A stretch of DNA of 64,000 bases from Vandiemenella viatica. Its lineage: Eukaryota; Arthropoda; Insecta; Orthoptera; Morabidae. Where the stretch lies: NCBI GenBank assembly GCA_031002005.1, contig CM061919.1:35925088-35989087 (forward strand), read 5' to 3'. Of the stretch, positions 1 to 10,242 are shown piece after piece. Position 1 is the first letter of the stretch; every line of letters starts with the position of its first letter. A program made the translations under genes and the position numbers. The notes under the pieces were generated by a model, which did not search any database, had not been told where the DNA came from, and saw only the letters and a list, made by a program, of their open reading frames with translations.

Positions 1-2
1 CT

Positions 3-1187
3 GAAAACTTACCCAAGAAAACTAATCCAGCACCCCTAATCATCCAATATAAAGAGGACTACAGTACCCTCTACCGTCTACTGAAGCAAATCTGCAAAGC
101 CGCTTTTGAAGCTAGACCAACTGGACGAGACTTGTATAAAGTCCTCCTTAAGACAAAATGAAGACTACATCGAGGTGACTAACCACATCTCTAAGAAAGG
201 CATCGGCTACTACTCTTTCCCCACAGAGCCGGACAAAACCCTGAAAGTGGTGCTGAGAGGTATCCCCTTCAACATGCACCCAGACAATGTGAAGGAGGAA
301 CTTGAAGATTGCGGCTTCGTCGCCAGAACAGTCGTTCGCCTCCGCTCCCCCAAAACTCAACAGGAGATTCCATTATACCTGGCAGTACTCAGAGACACAC
401 TAGATAATAGAGCCATATATAAGCTCTCATCCCTGTGTGCTCTAAAAATTACAGTTGAAAAACTCAGAAGCACAAAGGGCCCACCTCAGCGCTTTAAATG
501 CCAAGCCGTAGGCCATGTATCGCGGCACTGTAACATGCCCCCAAAGTGTGTTTAAATGTGCTGGTGATCACTCCTCTAACGACTGCATCACCAAAAAAGG
601 AGAGCACTCACCCAAATGCGCAAATTGCTCCGGACCGCACGTAGCTAGCTATAGGAAGTGCCCAGCATTCAGCAAATTCACTGAGTGTCAGAAGCAGCAA
701 AACGCCGCCCAAGCAGCGCTAAGAAAGAAGAAGAAAGAAGAAGGAAAAGGAATACCGGCTCCACCAAATGCTACAAATGATAACTTTCCTCCAATTGGCA
801 TACACTCTAACTCACTGCCACCGCCTCAAACTGCCCCGCAACCAACAGGTCATCAGGCAGTCAACACAGGTTATGCTTTAGTTACCTCTGGACAGAAGAC
901 TTCTGACCGTGAAGTAACCCAAAACAGTCACACTGATGTAACTGAGGCTCACAATATATCAGCACAACCCAACAGCCATGTCAATGAAGCTGGGACATCG
1001 CAGCTGCAGAAGCAACAACCAACACTTGCAAGTTCAACCACAACACCAGCAGATCGACCCGTTACTGCTACTTAATATGATGCAATCAATGCTTCAAACT
1101 ATGAACACTATGCAAGCCATGATAGTAGACCTCCCGCGACAGATTGCTGCCGCAGTCCAGACAATGGTGCAATCTCACTTGCAATAG
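3..1187 (+). pseudogene. J1 ORF1, gag-like nucleic-acid-binding protein, frameshifted
   Basis: Encodes the RNA-packaging protein of a Jockey-like LINE. The N-terminal part runs in frame 3 from the window edge (ENLPKKTNPAP...) to about 165, then shifts to frame 1, so the ATG at 106 is not the true start. A PRE_C2HC-type stretch (VVLRGIPFNMHPDNVKEEL) precedes zinc knuckles. In the first knuckle the leading Cys is an Arg (cgc at about 490). An extra T near 553 shifts the frame in the middle of the knuckle array, and a third shift near 1060 leads to a Met-rich C-terminus (MMQSMLQTMNTMQAMI) ending in TAG. At least three frameshifts make this a pseudogene. Confidence 0.85.
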
Positions 1188-1205
1188 CACTCAAAGAAAC
1201 CAACA

Positions 1206-3886
1206 TGGGGACCAGAATTAACGACTTAACAATCTGCTCCTTGAATGCCAACGGCCCTTTGGAGGCAGATTGGTGAGTTCAGGGAATTCATGAGAGACGA
1301 GCAGATTGACATCTGCCTCGTCAATGAGACACATCTCAAACCAGGGATAAAAGCCTCAGTACCAAATTACATCACTTACCGCAATGACAGACCGACTGCC
1401 GGTGGTGGCACTGCCATCTTCATCAGACGCACTATCAAACAACATCAAGTCATCCTACCTCAGCTTGCCACATTTGAAGCAACTGGTGTGTCCATCGCAA
1501 CCTCAAAAGGGTAAAATACTACTTGTCTCCGCTTACCGACCTCCTCATGGACCAGTGGACGAAGGCGAGATAGCACAACTCCTTCGCCTACCCGGAAACA
1601 TCTTGATAGCTGGCGACTTCAATGCCAAAAACACAGTCTGGAAACTCCAGATTGACCAACACGTGCGGCCGACAGTTACTTCGAGTCATCGAACAACACG
1701 ATGCTGTAACTTGGGGACCAACTGAGCCCACCTTCTACAAAGGAAGATCCCCCCCACATGTGTTAGACATTGCTATCACGAAAGGCCTACAACACTATAT
1801 CGCTGTTACCACTAAAACTGCCTTATCGTCGGACCACTTACCTGTTCTCTTCTACATGGCAACTGAAGCTTCCTCCATGAAAAGTAAACCCACCAGAAAC
1901 ACGAAGAACATCAACTGGAACCTCTTCCAGACCCTCGTTGCTGAACAGCTCGACAATGCACAGCCCCCTGATGAAATCGGAGCCTATGCTGCTATGACTA
2001 TGTTCACTGAGTTAGTCAATGCTGCTGCGGACCAAGCAACACAGTCGGTAAAACATCAGCCGGATAAATCAAGACAACTACCTCCAGACATCCGACAGAC
2101 CATCACCCTCAAAAATCAGCTAACAAGGGAATGGCATATAACGAGAGATCCGACCACCAAACGCACCATCAACCGACTTCAGAGAGAAATTAAAGCTGAC
2201 ATTCAAAAACACCGAACACGCGAATGGGAAGGCCTAGTAGCAACACTCACTGCAGAGGATGGGTCTATCTGGCACACTGCTAAACGCATCCTCAGACAAA
2301 GGACACAAAATGCCACCACTGATCGTTGGTAACAAAACTGTTATCGAACCGGCAGCCAAGGCGGATGCTATCGCCGACACCTTCGAGGCCAACTTCCAGC
2401 CAGTAGATGAACACTGTGATGATGCACACATCAACTTTGTGAAGCAAAGACTCGATGCATTCCTAAACTCAATCACTCCAGATGAGGGAGCCATTGAAGA
2501 AACTAGTGTTGAGGAAGTCGCCGACATGCTAAGCCATGTTGCCCTGCACAAAGCCAGCGGTCATGATAACATTGGAGGTCATATACTCAGACATCTACCA
2601 CCAGCCGCAATACAATACCTCACAACAATCTTCAACAAAATTTTAGCAACTAGCGAATACCCAAAAATCTGGAAACATGCTGAAATAGTTCCAGTCCCAA
2701 AACCCGGCAAAGATAAACGCTCCCAAAATCCTACAGGCCTATCAGCCTACTACCTACCACATCAAAAGTCTTCGAGAGGATCTACCTCAAGAGGCTCCAG
2801 CGACACATTGATGAAGAACGATTGTTACCCAACGAACAGTTCGGTTTCCGACAAAAGCACTCTACCCCACAACAACTTCTTCGTCTTGTAGAACATGCTA
2901 TGAGCGCCTTTGAGAAACGGGAGTTTTTTGGTGCAGTATTCCTAGATGTATCCCGCGCCTTTGATTCTGTTTGGCATGAGGGCCTCCTATACAAATTGCT
3001 CGTACAAGGGGTTCCGCTACCACATGTACGCCTCATTCGCAACTACCTGGCTGACCGAACCTTTCGTGTCACCACTGAAGACGCCATCTCCTCAGTCAAG
3101 AACATAAAAGCCGGGGTACCACAAGGCTCCGTCATTGGACCTGTGTTATATAACTTATACACGGCCGATATACCAAGAACTGACCAAATTGAAACTGGTT
3201 TATATGCTGACGATACCTCCCTCTTCACAAAGAGCATCAGAGCAACCCACGTCGTCACAAAACTGCAAAGGGGCTGCAACAATATAGAGAAGTGGGCAAA
3301 GAAATGGCGCTTGGCTTTTAATGCGGCAAAAAGCCAAGCAGTCATGGTGACCAGAAGATCCATACCTCCTCTTCAATCAGTAAAACTCTTCGGCGAAGGT
3401 ATCAAATGGTCACCCACAGGTCTCTACCTAGGCGTCACGATTGACAAGCGGCTAACTTGGAAAACCCACATAAAAAACATTCGGACCAAAGCCATGAACA
3501 GGATGAGGCAGCTTTATCCGGTGTTAAATCCAAAATCTCCTCTACACCCAAACACCGCAGTTACCCTATATACTGCAACTATCAGACCAATTCTCGAATA
3601 CGCATCACCAGTTTGGGGCAACGCCGCTCCCTCAAACATAAAACTACTTCAAACAGTTCAAAACCGTGCCATACGGTTTGCATATAACCTTCCAAGAGAC
3701 ACCCCGACAACTGAACTTCATAGAATCAGTGGACTTCCAACTTTACTCGAACGCTTTCGAACCACTGCAAAGAATTTATATATGCAGTGCCCTAATCACG
3801 ATAACCCATTAATAAAACAACTGGGTACCCACGTCCAATACAATATAAACACTAGATGGCCAGTAAAACTGGTAAATGGACAGTAA
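1206..3886 (+). pseudogene. J1 ORF2, endonuclease and reverse transcriptase, frameshifted
   Basis: Starts at ATG 1206 (MGTRINDLTICSLNANG), 18 bases after the ORF1 stop. The order is an AP-type endonuclease (CLVNETHLKPG, SAYRPPHG, AGDFNAKN, SSDHLPVLF) and then a reverse transcriptase with motif A (FLDVSRAFDSVWH), motif B (GVPQGSVIGP) and catalytic YADD near 3206. The C-terminal domain has the Jockey pattern (RPILEYASPVWG). Frameshifts fall near 1258, 1510, 1650, 2300 and 2790. The last 354 codons (2822-3886) are uninterrupted and keep the catalytic residues, but the whole gene cannot be read. It would have driven target-primed reverse transcription. Confidence 0.9.
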
Positions 3887-4220
3887 AACTGGTAATGATG
3901 CTACTCCAAATTAAACTTATGTAAACAAAATAGACCTGGCAAGTCGAATTATGCTAGCCCTACACTGATGACAACCTTGCATGACTTGGAAGGAGATGCG
4001 CTAGGCGCAAAAACTTCCCTGCACTCTAGGGACAATGTAACCTAGGAGATTGTTGCCGTGGCCGTGGCCACAGCAGCGGCAGTCGAGTTCTGGATCGCCA
4101 CTACAGCGTCGAGTTCCTAATCACCATCCAGCAACAAGACAGAAGAAGAGGTCGGAGCCTCAAAAGTTCGATAGAGCTCACACCAGCCACTCCTATACCC
4201 ACCAAGGACAGTGAGAAGAC

Positions 4221-4310
4221 CGACTGGATGCCCTCATCGATCTACTCAAGAGCCTCGTCAACCACCTGGCTTCGAAGGAAGACTTACGAAACACGCCGCG
4301 GCAGCCCTAA
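4221..4310 (+). pseudogene. C-terminal fragment of an unknown small protein, copy 1
   Basis: Thirty codons ending RQP-stop, with the leucine-heptad look of a short helix (RLDALIDLLKSLVNHL, then ASKED). The reading frame upstream is closed by TGA at 4210-4214 or shifted by one base. Its partner at 4781-4870 shares 17 of 29 residues and the stop position, so the frame was probably coding before duplication. Function unknown. Confidence 0.4.
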
Positions 4311-4780
4311 GGGCACCACTGCAAAAACGGATGACCATTTCTGGGATGGCAGATGCGCCGGCATTCCATCTCTGTAAAGAAACACCATTTGAAGATGACA
4401 ACAAATCAACTAACTTACACCACCGAGAAGACACACCAACAGAGAAGTTTTGCATCACCCAAATACTTCTGGGGCAATGTCTTCGGACAACATCCTCCAC
4501 CCCCACCTGCCTACTAAGATATAGGCAGTGACGGTGCTGTGCTGCTCCTGCTCCAGTGACCACACGCAATGAGCAGTGCCGTGAAGTCCACTCGCAGCCA
4601 AGACAACAACGGAGAAGAGCCACGCCAGCGGAATCAACTGGGCATCATGCTGCTACTACCAGACAGAGGCCATTATAAAAACAAGAAAGGCCGAAGATCA
4701 CAACAGGGGAAGGCAGCGAACGAGGCAGAGCAACATGCGACCACTCCCTCTCCAGACACGTTGGCGATCAACGAGAAAGA

Positions 4781-4870
4781 AGATTAGACGAACTCATCGC
4801 CCTTCTCACGCAACTGATAAATCACCTGACTACAAAAGAAGACATGACTGCCTCCTTGAGGCAGCCCTAA
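4781..4870 (+). pseudogene. C-terminal fragment of an unknown small protein, copy 2
   Basis: Thirty codons (RLDELIALLTQLINHL, then TTKED) ending RQP-stop, parallel to 4221-4310. Most differences between the copies are at the third base or are conservative, which suggests selection on protein before decay. The frame is shifted just upstream, as in copy 1. Function unknown. Confidence 0.4.
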
Positions 4871-5106
4871 CACCATCACATAAAACGCGGCGTACCACTT
4901 CTGATGATACAAGAAGGACGCGGCGGCAACCATTAGTGAAGAAAATCCCTGACGGCCTATCGCGAAGACACACCGACAGCGAAGTTACAACTAATCATAA
5001 TGCAAGAGGAGTAATGTCTAGCGACAAAAACTCCACTACACTCTGCTCAACGGAGCAGTTACTAGGCTGTAGCGACGACCCATAAGCTGATAATTAATGC
5101 CTGAGC

Positions 5107-5690
5107 GCAAGATGTTCTTCACCTTCGGTGGTGGCAGGAAAACGGTCTTGATTCCACTGTTTGCTAGAATCCGTCCTATCTTGGACGTTGTGGCGCCAGA
5201 GTACGACAAGAAGGCGAGACGATCAGGTGGCTCTTTGTTGGTGTTGTTGAGCCTACGTGTCGGCTCTCGGAATGCCAGTCGTATCTGATAATCAGTGTAC
5301 CCGTTGCGTAAAAGGTCTGACGCAGATGACTCAATTCACCGGGTAGACTGTCCGCATCGCATATCGCTCGCGCCCTATGTACAAGCGTGCTGAGTACCGT
5401 CTTGCGCTGTGCCGGATCGTGATGGCTACGCGCGTTCAGGTATAGGTCTGTGTGCGTCGGTTTTCTGTACACAGAATGTCCTAGAGACCCGTCAGGTTTC
5501 CTTTCCATTAGAATGTCTAAGAAAGGCAGCCAGCCTTCTTCTTCCACCTCCATCGTAAACTTGATGTTTTCGTTTCTGCTGTTAAGATGATGGAGGAAAG
5601 CTTCCAGGTTGTCTCTGCCGTGTGGCCAGACCACAAAGGTGTCATCTACGTATCGGAAGAAAGCGCTGGGCTTCATAGGAGCGCGAATGC
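5107..5690 (-). pseudogene. Penelope-like reverse transcriptase fragment
   Basis: Reading leftward from 5690, it encodes the catalytic core and thumb of a Penelope-type reverse transcriptase: FFRYVDDTFVVWPHG (YVDD catalytic pair), GWLPFLDILMERKPDG, VYRKPTHTDLYLNARSHH and ELSHLRQTFYATG. It then enters the linker before the endonuclease (PPPKVKNILRS) and ends in the 28-bp tail without any GIY-YIG domain. The N-terminal half is missing. A one-base shift lies near 5305. Confidence 0.8.
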
Positions 5691-5693
5691 GGG

Positions 5694-6301
5694 TACACTG
5701 ATTATCAGATAAGACTGGATTCCGAGAGCCGACACGTACGCTCAACAACACCAACAAAGAGCCACCTGATCGTCTCGCCTTCTTGCCGTACTCTGGCGCC
5801 ACAACGTCCAAGATAGGACGGATTCTAGCAAACAGTGGAATCAAGACCGTTTTCCTGCCACCACCGAAGGTGAAGAACATCTTGCGCTCCCCCAAGGATG
5901 ACCTTGCTTTGCGGACACCTGGGGTATATAGTATTAGTTGTGAATGTGGAAAGAGCTACATTGGCCAAACTGTGCGGTGTGTTCACCAACGTTGTCTAGA
6001 ACATGCACGACACGTTCGTCTGGGGTAGAAAGACAAGTCTGCGGTGGCGGAACACAGTCTCGAACATGGTCATGGTTTTGATTTCGAAAATACCAGAGTA
6101 CTGGCGCATACTGGGAGCTTCTGGAATAGCATCCTTACAGAAGCAGTTGAAATTCGTCTCGCGTCTAACCTCGTCAACCGCGACAGCGGGTACCAGCTGA
6201 GTGAAGCCTGGACGCCAATCATCAATACTATTCGTCGACAGCGCGACCGAGACGCATTACACGGCGCGTCCAGATCAATGGGAAGTTCGGTAGTAACATA
6301 A
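5694..6301 (+). pseudogene. Penelope-like GIY-YIG endonuclease fragment
   Basis: The rightward fragment starts in the linker (GATTSKIGRILANSGIKTVF) and continues into a GIY-YIG nuclease: GVYSISCECGKSYIGQT, then R-x3-H and a conserved H-x-L-x-H stretch (AEHSLEHGHGFDF), ending at TAA 6299-6301. One TAG and frameshift near 6026 break it. In a complete Penelope-like element this domain nicks the target DNA. It lacks the reverse transcriptase upstream. Confidence 0.8.
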
Positions 6302-6774
6302 GCGAGCAATTTGTTGCTCAGGCATTAATTATCAGCTTATGGGTAAGTTATTGCCTTCTGACTTTTCCTTCTACCCAACGATGAGTTGTTACGAGGCAGG
6401 ACCCCGGCTACGATTGGTTACAAATCTGACCAATCACGTGGCAGCATGGCTCAATATGAGGCCCGCAACGGATTTGTGTTGACCCATCAGTTGGACAAAC
6501 AATTTATGGTGAAGGCTTTGTTTTCGGATATCATCTTCGAAGGAGCGATGATTTTAAGCCCGTCCGCTATATGTGATGTGAAAAAGGACATCAAATCTAC
6601 CCGTATCTCCACCTTGATATCGATTCAAGCCGCAACGAGATTTGACCCCTGCTATGACTGGTTCCACAGCCGACCAATCAGAGGTTAGCAGCGGGAATCT
6701 GGTCTAACTCAGCAACTTCGCACGTTCCTGACCACAATGCAAAACAGAGCGCTTCCGACCTTGCTAGCCATGGC

Positions 6775-7497
6775 GTGGAGGCGAGCCGCGTCCACCAAAT
6801 GAGGAGGACGGGTACAGAGGAAAAGATTCCTCTGTACTCGTTCATGACTTCAGAAGACACAACAGTCCTGAGAACAGTCAAGATTCTGGCGGGGAAACCC
6901 GTCAGAATCGAGAAGAAGAAGCAGCCACCACCTGAGTACATCCAGTGTTTTAACTGCCAGGGGTTCCAACACCGCTCCTGGCAGTGCAACAATGCAACCC
7001 GCTGCCTAAGATGTGGGGGACCTCACAGACTCTCTGGATGCCCGCAGCCGCGAGAGCAAACTTGGTGCTGCAACTGTGAGACGCCTGAGCACATAGCGTC
7101 GTACGGTGGGTGTCCGGCCCGACTGGCACTTCCCGCCATCAACAAGAAGATGACGCATCCGAGGCCCGCAACGGAGAGGACCTACAACCGACCTAAACCG
7201 CCGGCCGGCTTCAGTCGGCCGGCAGACTCCGAGGCGAGAGGGTCGCGCAGGCCGCCCGCGCCTGCTGCGCCTCCCGCCGCAGACTCGTCTGCTGCTGCGT
7301 TGCGCCAGCTGGCGCAAGCAGTAACAGACGCCATAAACAAAATCCCCGAAATGGTCGCGGTAGCAACTGCGCAAGCAGTCACTGCCGCCGCAATGCAACC
7401 ACCACCCGACGGAGCTCGGGAAAACGTCAAAAACCATAAACCGAGAAGAACATCACATCCTCAACCAGTAACTGAAGGGGAAAATGTCGCAAATTGA
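6775..7497 (+). pseudogene. J2 ORF1, gag-like zinc-knuckle protein, N-terminus missing
   Basis: The 240-codon open frame begins inside a PRE_C2HC domain (EKIPLYSFMTSEDTTVLR) and continues through three CCHC-like knuckles (CFNCQGFQHRSWQC, CLRCGGPHRLSGC, CCNCETPEHIASYGGC). A Pro/Ala-rich tail and a short helical end (AAALRQLAQAVTDAINKI) follow, with a TGA stop. A full Jockey ORF1 would have about 200 more residues at the N-terminus. The GC-rich third positions differ from the AT-rich surroundings. It binds element RNA in living relatives; here it is a truncated remnant. Confidence 0.8.
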
Positions 7498-7539
7498 GCG
7501 ACAGGCACCCCTCCTCTAGTTCAGTCAACGCCTTCGGCG

Positions 7540-7788
7540 TTGGCAGTAAACTGCTCCCTCTGCAACAGAGCGCTTCGGCGGGCACTAAATGTCCCGAACC
7601 GGTTCCCGAAAGCAGACCTGCATGAAGCCGCAGGTGTCCCGCTGCTCCAAGGAAGAATATTGGCGATAACCAAATCCTTCTACAGAGCTATAAGAACGTC
7701 TACTAATCCACTAATTGCAAATCTAGGACAGTATAACAATGCATATGAGAAACACGCAAGGCCACTGTCCATCCTAACAAGAAATTAA
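7540..7788 (+). pseudogene. J2 ORF2 C-terminal tail
   Basis: The stretch LHEAAGVPLLQGRILAITKS followed by a NPLIANLGQYN block matches the extreme C-terminal pattern of Jockey-type ORF2 proteins (L-H-x-G-x-P, R-I, F-x-x-I, NPLI). No endonuclease or reverse transcriptase precedes it. The deletion junction lies between the ORF1 stop at 7497 and about 7590. The ATG at 7540 is probably not a real start. Confidence 0.65.
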
Positions 7789-7880
7789 AACAATGAAAGA
7801 GCAAAATTAAACACATACCATTAACAAAAGACACCCAACCTGAAAGTCTGAAGGAAATGTCCAGAGACAAAATCTTCACC

Positions 7881-8275
7881 TAAACTGCTTGTAAATATAT
7901 AAGCAGAAATTGCTCTCGGGTGCACTTCGCCGGAATATGGTGCCGACGATTGAGAGCGCCGAAATATTGTGTGATTACGATAACACTCCTATAACTCGGC
8001 TAGTCACCCGAGAACATTATTTGTATTCTCTATGCCGAGAAAGATTACGTAATTTTAGATTTGAAAAGTGTTTTCTTGTTAAGAAAATCGTTATAAAAGC
8101 TCTTTACTATACATTTATATGAGATTTGCCCCCTTCTAAATGGTTTTAGCAACTATAACAAAGTTATGTTCTGAGATAAAAGGTGATTTACTATTGAAAA
8201 TGATTATAAATGTTATTCGCTATGTGCATAATATGTAATAGGCCTCCTGCTGAATGGTTTAGGTAAGATAATAGA
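7881..8275. other. Unassigned AT-rich DNA
   Basis: A 70-codon open frame (7910-8122) shows no recognisable family. I see no repeat or splice signal here. Confidence 0.3.
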
Positions 8276-8954
8276 TATATTTAATTTAATTGCAATGGAG
8301 CACAGTCTCCGGTGGCAATTTCCCTACACCCCCATCTTCCCCCTATCCTGCACCCACCTACATTTGCCCTCTACAAATTTTATCTTTAAATTCTTTCAAC
8401 ATTTTTGGTAAATTATTCATCATTTCTCTTGGTAACTCATTCCAATCCCTGACACCCTTACTTAAAAAGAGAATCTTCCCATAACATTGTGCCAGAAATC
8501 AAGTGCCAGCTTGTGGTCGTGGTCATCTTTTTCCTTCCATGCACTACTTTTCATACTTACTCCAATATCTTTCCATGCCTCATCGCCAGCAAACGCCCTG
8601 TACACTCCCATGACCCTCCTCATAATCCTCCTGTCTTGCAATGAATCCCATTCCAGCTCCTTTATCATATCCGTCACTGATTGCATTCTGTGATAATTTC
8701 CAAAAAACAAATTTAGCAGCCCTTTATTGCACTCTCTCCAACTCCTGTATTTGATATGTAAAATGAGGGTCCCAAACTACACTACCATATTCGAGCAATG
8801 GTCTGACCAAAGGTATGTAACCCGATTCCTTTACTTCTCTCGTACATCCCCTCATCACTCTATCCAACAAGTGCAGAATTTTGAAACCTTTTCCTACCAC
8901 CTGTCCAATGTGTCCTGCCCAGTTAAGTTTGTTTTCAAATGTAATGCCAAGATA

Positions 8955-10242
8955 CGAGGGTGGTCTGGAAAATTCTAAGCCTAAAAATATAAAACCAATT
9001 TGATATTTACCAAATCATTTTTATTTCTCAATATAGTCTCCCTGAACGCTGATACACTTAGCCTAATGATGTTCCAAGTTCATTATACCATCCCTGAAGT
9101 GGCTTTCAGGAAGGCCTCCAAAATATCTATCTACAGCTGCAATCACCTCTTCATTTGAAGAAAAACGCTGACCAGCAAGAAAGTTTTTGAGTTTTGGGAA
9201 TAGATAGAACTCGGAGGAAGCCAAATCTGGGGAATGAGGTGGATGCTCCAACACATTGTAGTACAGATTTCTTAATTTTCCCATTGCCAAAAGACTCTTG
9301 TGGGCATGTGCATTGTCCTGAGGAAAGATGATTTTCTTCTTCCTCAAACTGGGCCTTTTCTCACGAATTTTTTCATCCAGGATGTCTAAAAGTTCGGAAT
9401 AGTATTGTCCAGTTATTGTTTTGCCCTTTTCTAGGTAATCAATGAACAAAACTTGTAGCATCCCAAAAAACTGATGCGATCACCTTCCCTGCCGATGGAA
9501 CCGACTTGGCCTTCTTTGGACTTGAACAACCAGCTTCTGTCCACTGCTTGGACTGCAGTTTTGATTCTGCCATGTAGAGGTGAACCCATGTCTCATCCAT
9601 AGTTATGAATCGACACACATAATCAGTTTTAACTTTGCTGAAATGCTCCAAACACTCTTCAGGAAGTCTCATGGGGATGCGCTTTTGATCAACAGTGAGC
9701 ATATGCGGCACCAGTCTTGCACAAAGCTTCTTCATATGCAATACTTCATGCCAAATCTATCCCACACGTTCTTTTGATATCCCTACGGTCACAGCAATCT
9801 CACGAACTTTTATTCGTCGATCATCCAAAACCATATCACTTTCTGGATGATTTCTGGAGTTGATGCACTTTTCGGACGTCCTTCGCGTTCATCACCTTCG
9901 AGACTGCTACGGCCATGTTTGAACTCAGCAGCCCATTTCTGAACTGTCGAATATGAGGGAGAAGAGTCCCCATACACTTCTAAAAATCTTCCGTGGATCT
10001 CGGATAGCATTAAACCTTTTACAAAGAATTATATAACAGCACGATACTCGATTTTTTCCATCTCTGGTACATCTATGAACCACACCTGCATCAAACAACT
10101 GTACAGACCAAACTACAATGTAGAATGACTTGCAATTTCTTGCAGGCATGTCTGACACATGCACCAACTTGTACGGAAAAAAAATCACATGGTTAGTGCT
10201 GCCATCTATGGTTGAGGACAAGAACTTCTCAGACAGCCCTTG
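8955..10242 (-). mobile_element. mariner transposon, 1288 bp, TA target duplication
   Basis: Flanked by TA at 8953-8954 and 10243-10244. The inverted ends agree over about 22 bp (left CGAGGGTGGTCTGGAAAATT, right read inward CAAGGGCTGTCTGAGAAGTT). Removing it restores the family A sequence seen at about 59150. Length and ends fit a typical 1.3-kb mariner. Confidence 0.93.
9063..10061 (-). pseudogene. mariner DD34D transposase, inactivated
   Basis: Starts at ATG 10061-10059 (MEKIEYRAVI). A TAA follows at codon 11. The helix-turn-helix region (MLSEIHGRFLEVYGD, YSTVQKWAAEFKHGRSS) comes next. The three catalytic acidic residues are still visible: FITMDETWVH, FPQDNAHAHKS and HPPHSPDLASSEF, as expected for DD34D. 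The total of about 333 codons is near the family norm of about 345. Frameshifts near 9780 and 9455 and the early stop make it a dead copy. It would have cut and pasted the element through its inverted ends. Confidence 0.92.

Larger units (their letters stand above)
1..5078 (+). mobile_element. Jockey-clade non-LTR retrotransposon J1, 5' end outside the window
   Basis: Two-gene LINE layout. ORF1 (gag-like, CCHC knuckles) ends at 1187, and 18 bases later comes ORF2 (endonuclease plus reverse transcriptase), followed by about 1.2 kb of 3' sequence. Both ORFs are broken by several single-base frameshifts, so the copy is old and inactive. The right border is set by the Penelope-like block at 5079; no poly-A tail is visible before it. 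Assignment to Jockey rests on the ORF1 PRE/zinc-knuckle layout and the reverse transcriptase C-terminus; the exact family is not known. Confidence 0.85.
3887..5078 (+). repeat. Region after J1 ORF2 with a diverged ~560-bp tandem duplication
   Basis: No gene is recognised, but the block has two related halves. The clearest part is 4221-4310 against 4781-4870. Both are exactly 30 codons ending in TAA, with 17 of 29 residues identical (RLD-LI-LL--L-NHL--KED-----RQP, then stop). Similarity extends weakly on both sides. It may be J1 3' sequence or an older unrelated element. Confidence 0.55.
5079..6343. mobile_element. Penelope-like element pair, head-to-head, 28-bp perfect inverted ends
   Basis: Positions 5079-5106 and 6316-6343 are perfect inverted repeats of 28 bp. 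Inside are two 5'-truncated fragments of the same Penelope-like element that meet near 5690: one reads leftward (reverse transcriptase and linker) and one rightward (linker and GIY-YIG endonuclease). The linker is present in both, giving a long inverted repeat of about 190 bp (5107-5303 against 5694-5890). The leftward copy jumps from the linker straight to the 3' tail, so its endonuclease is deleted. Inverted partial copies are known for Penelope-like elements. No target duplication was identified. Confidence 0.8.
6344..7880 (+). mobile_element. Jockey-like LINE J2, internally deleted
   Basis: Contains a gag-like ORF1 piece (6775-7497) followed directly by the last ~60 residues of a Jockey-type ORF2 (within 7540-7788). 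The endonuclease and reverse transcriptase core between them are gone. The upstream part (6386-6770) holds a ~45-bp direct repeat (about 6403-6447 and 6648-6692, both around a CCAATCA motif) and may be 5' sequence of the element. Borders are approximate, with no tail or target duplication identified. Confidence 0.65.

Noticed and set aside
106..555. A separate gene starting at ATG 106
   Set aside because: The ORF1 protein continues upstream in another frame to the window edge, so this ATG is internal to a frameshifted ORF1.
5176..5895. A 239-codon - strand gene starting at 5895
   Set aside because: Its first ~65 codons are the antisense of the rightward Penelope-like linker. Only the part left of about 5690 is coding on this strand.
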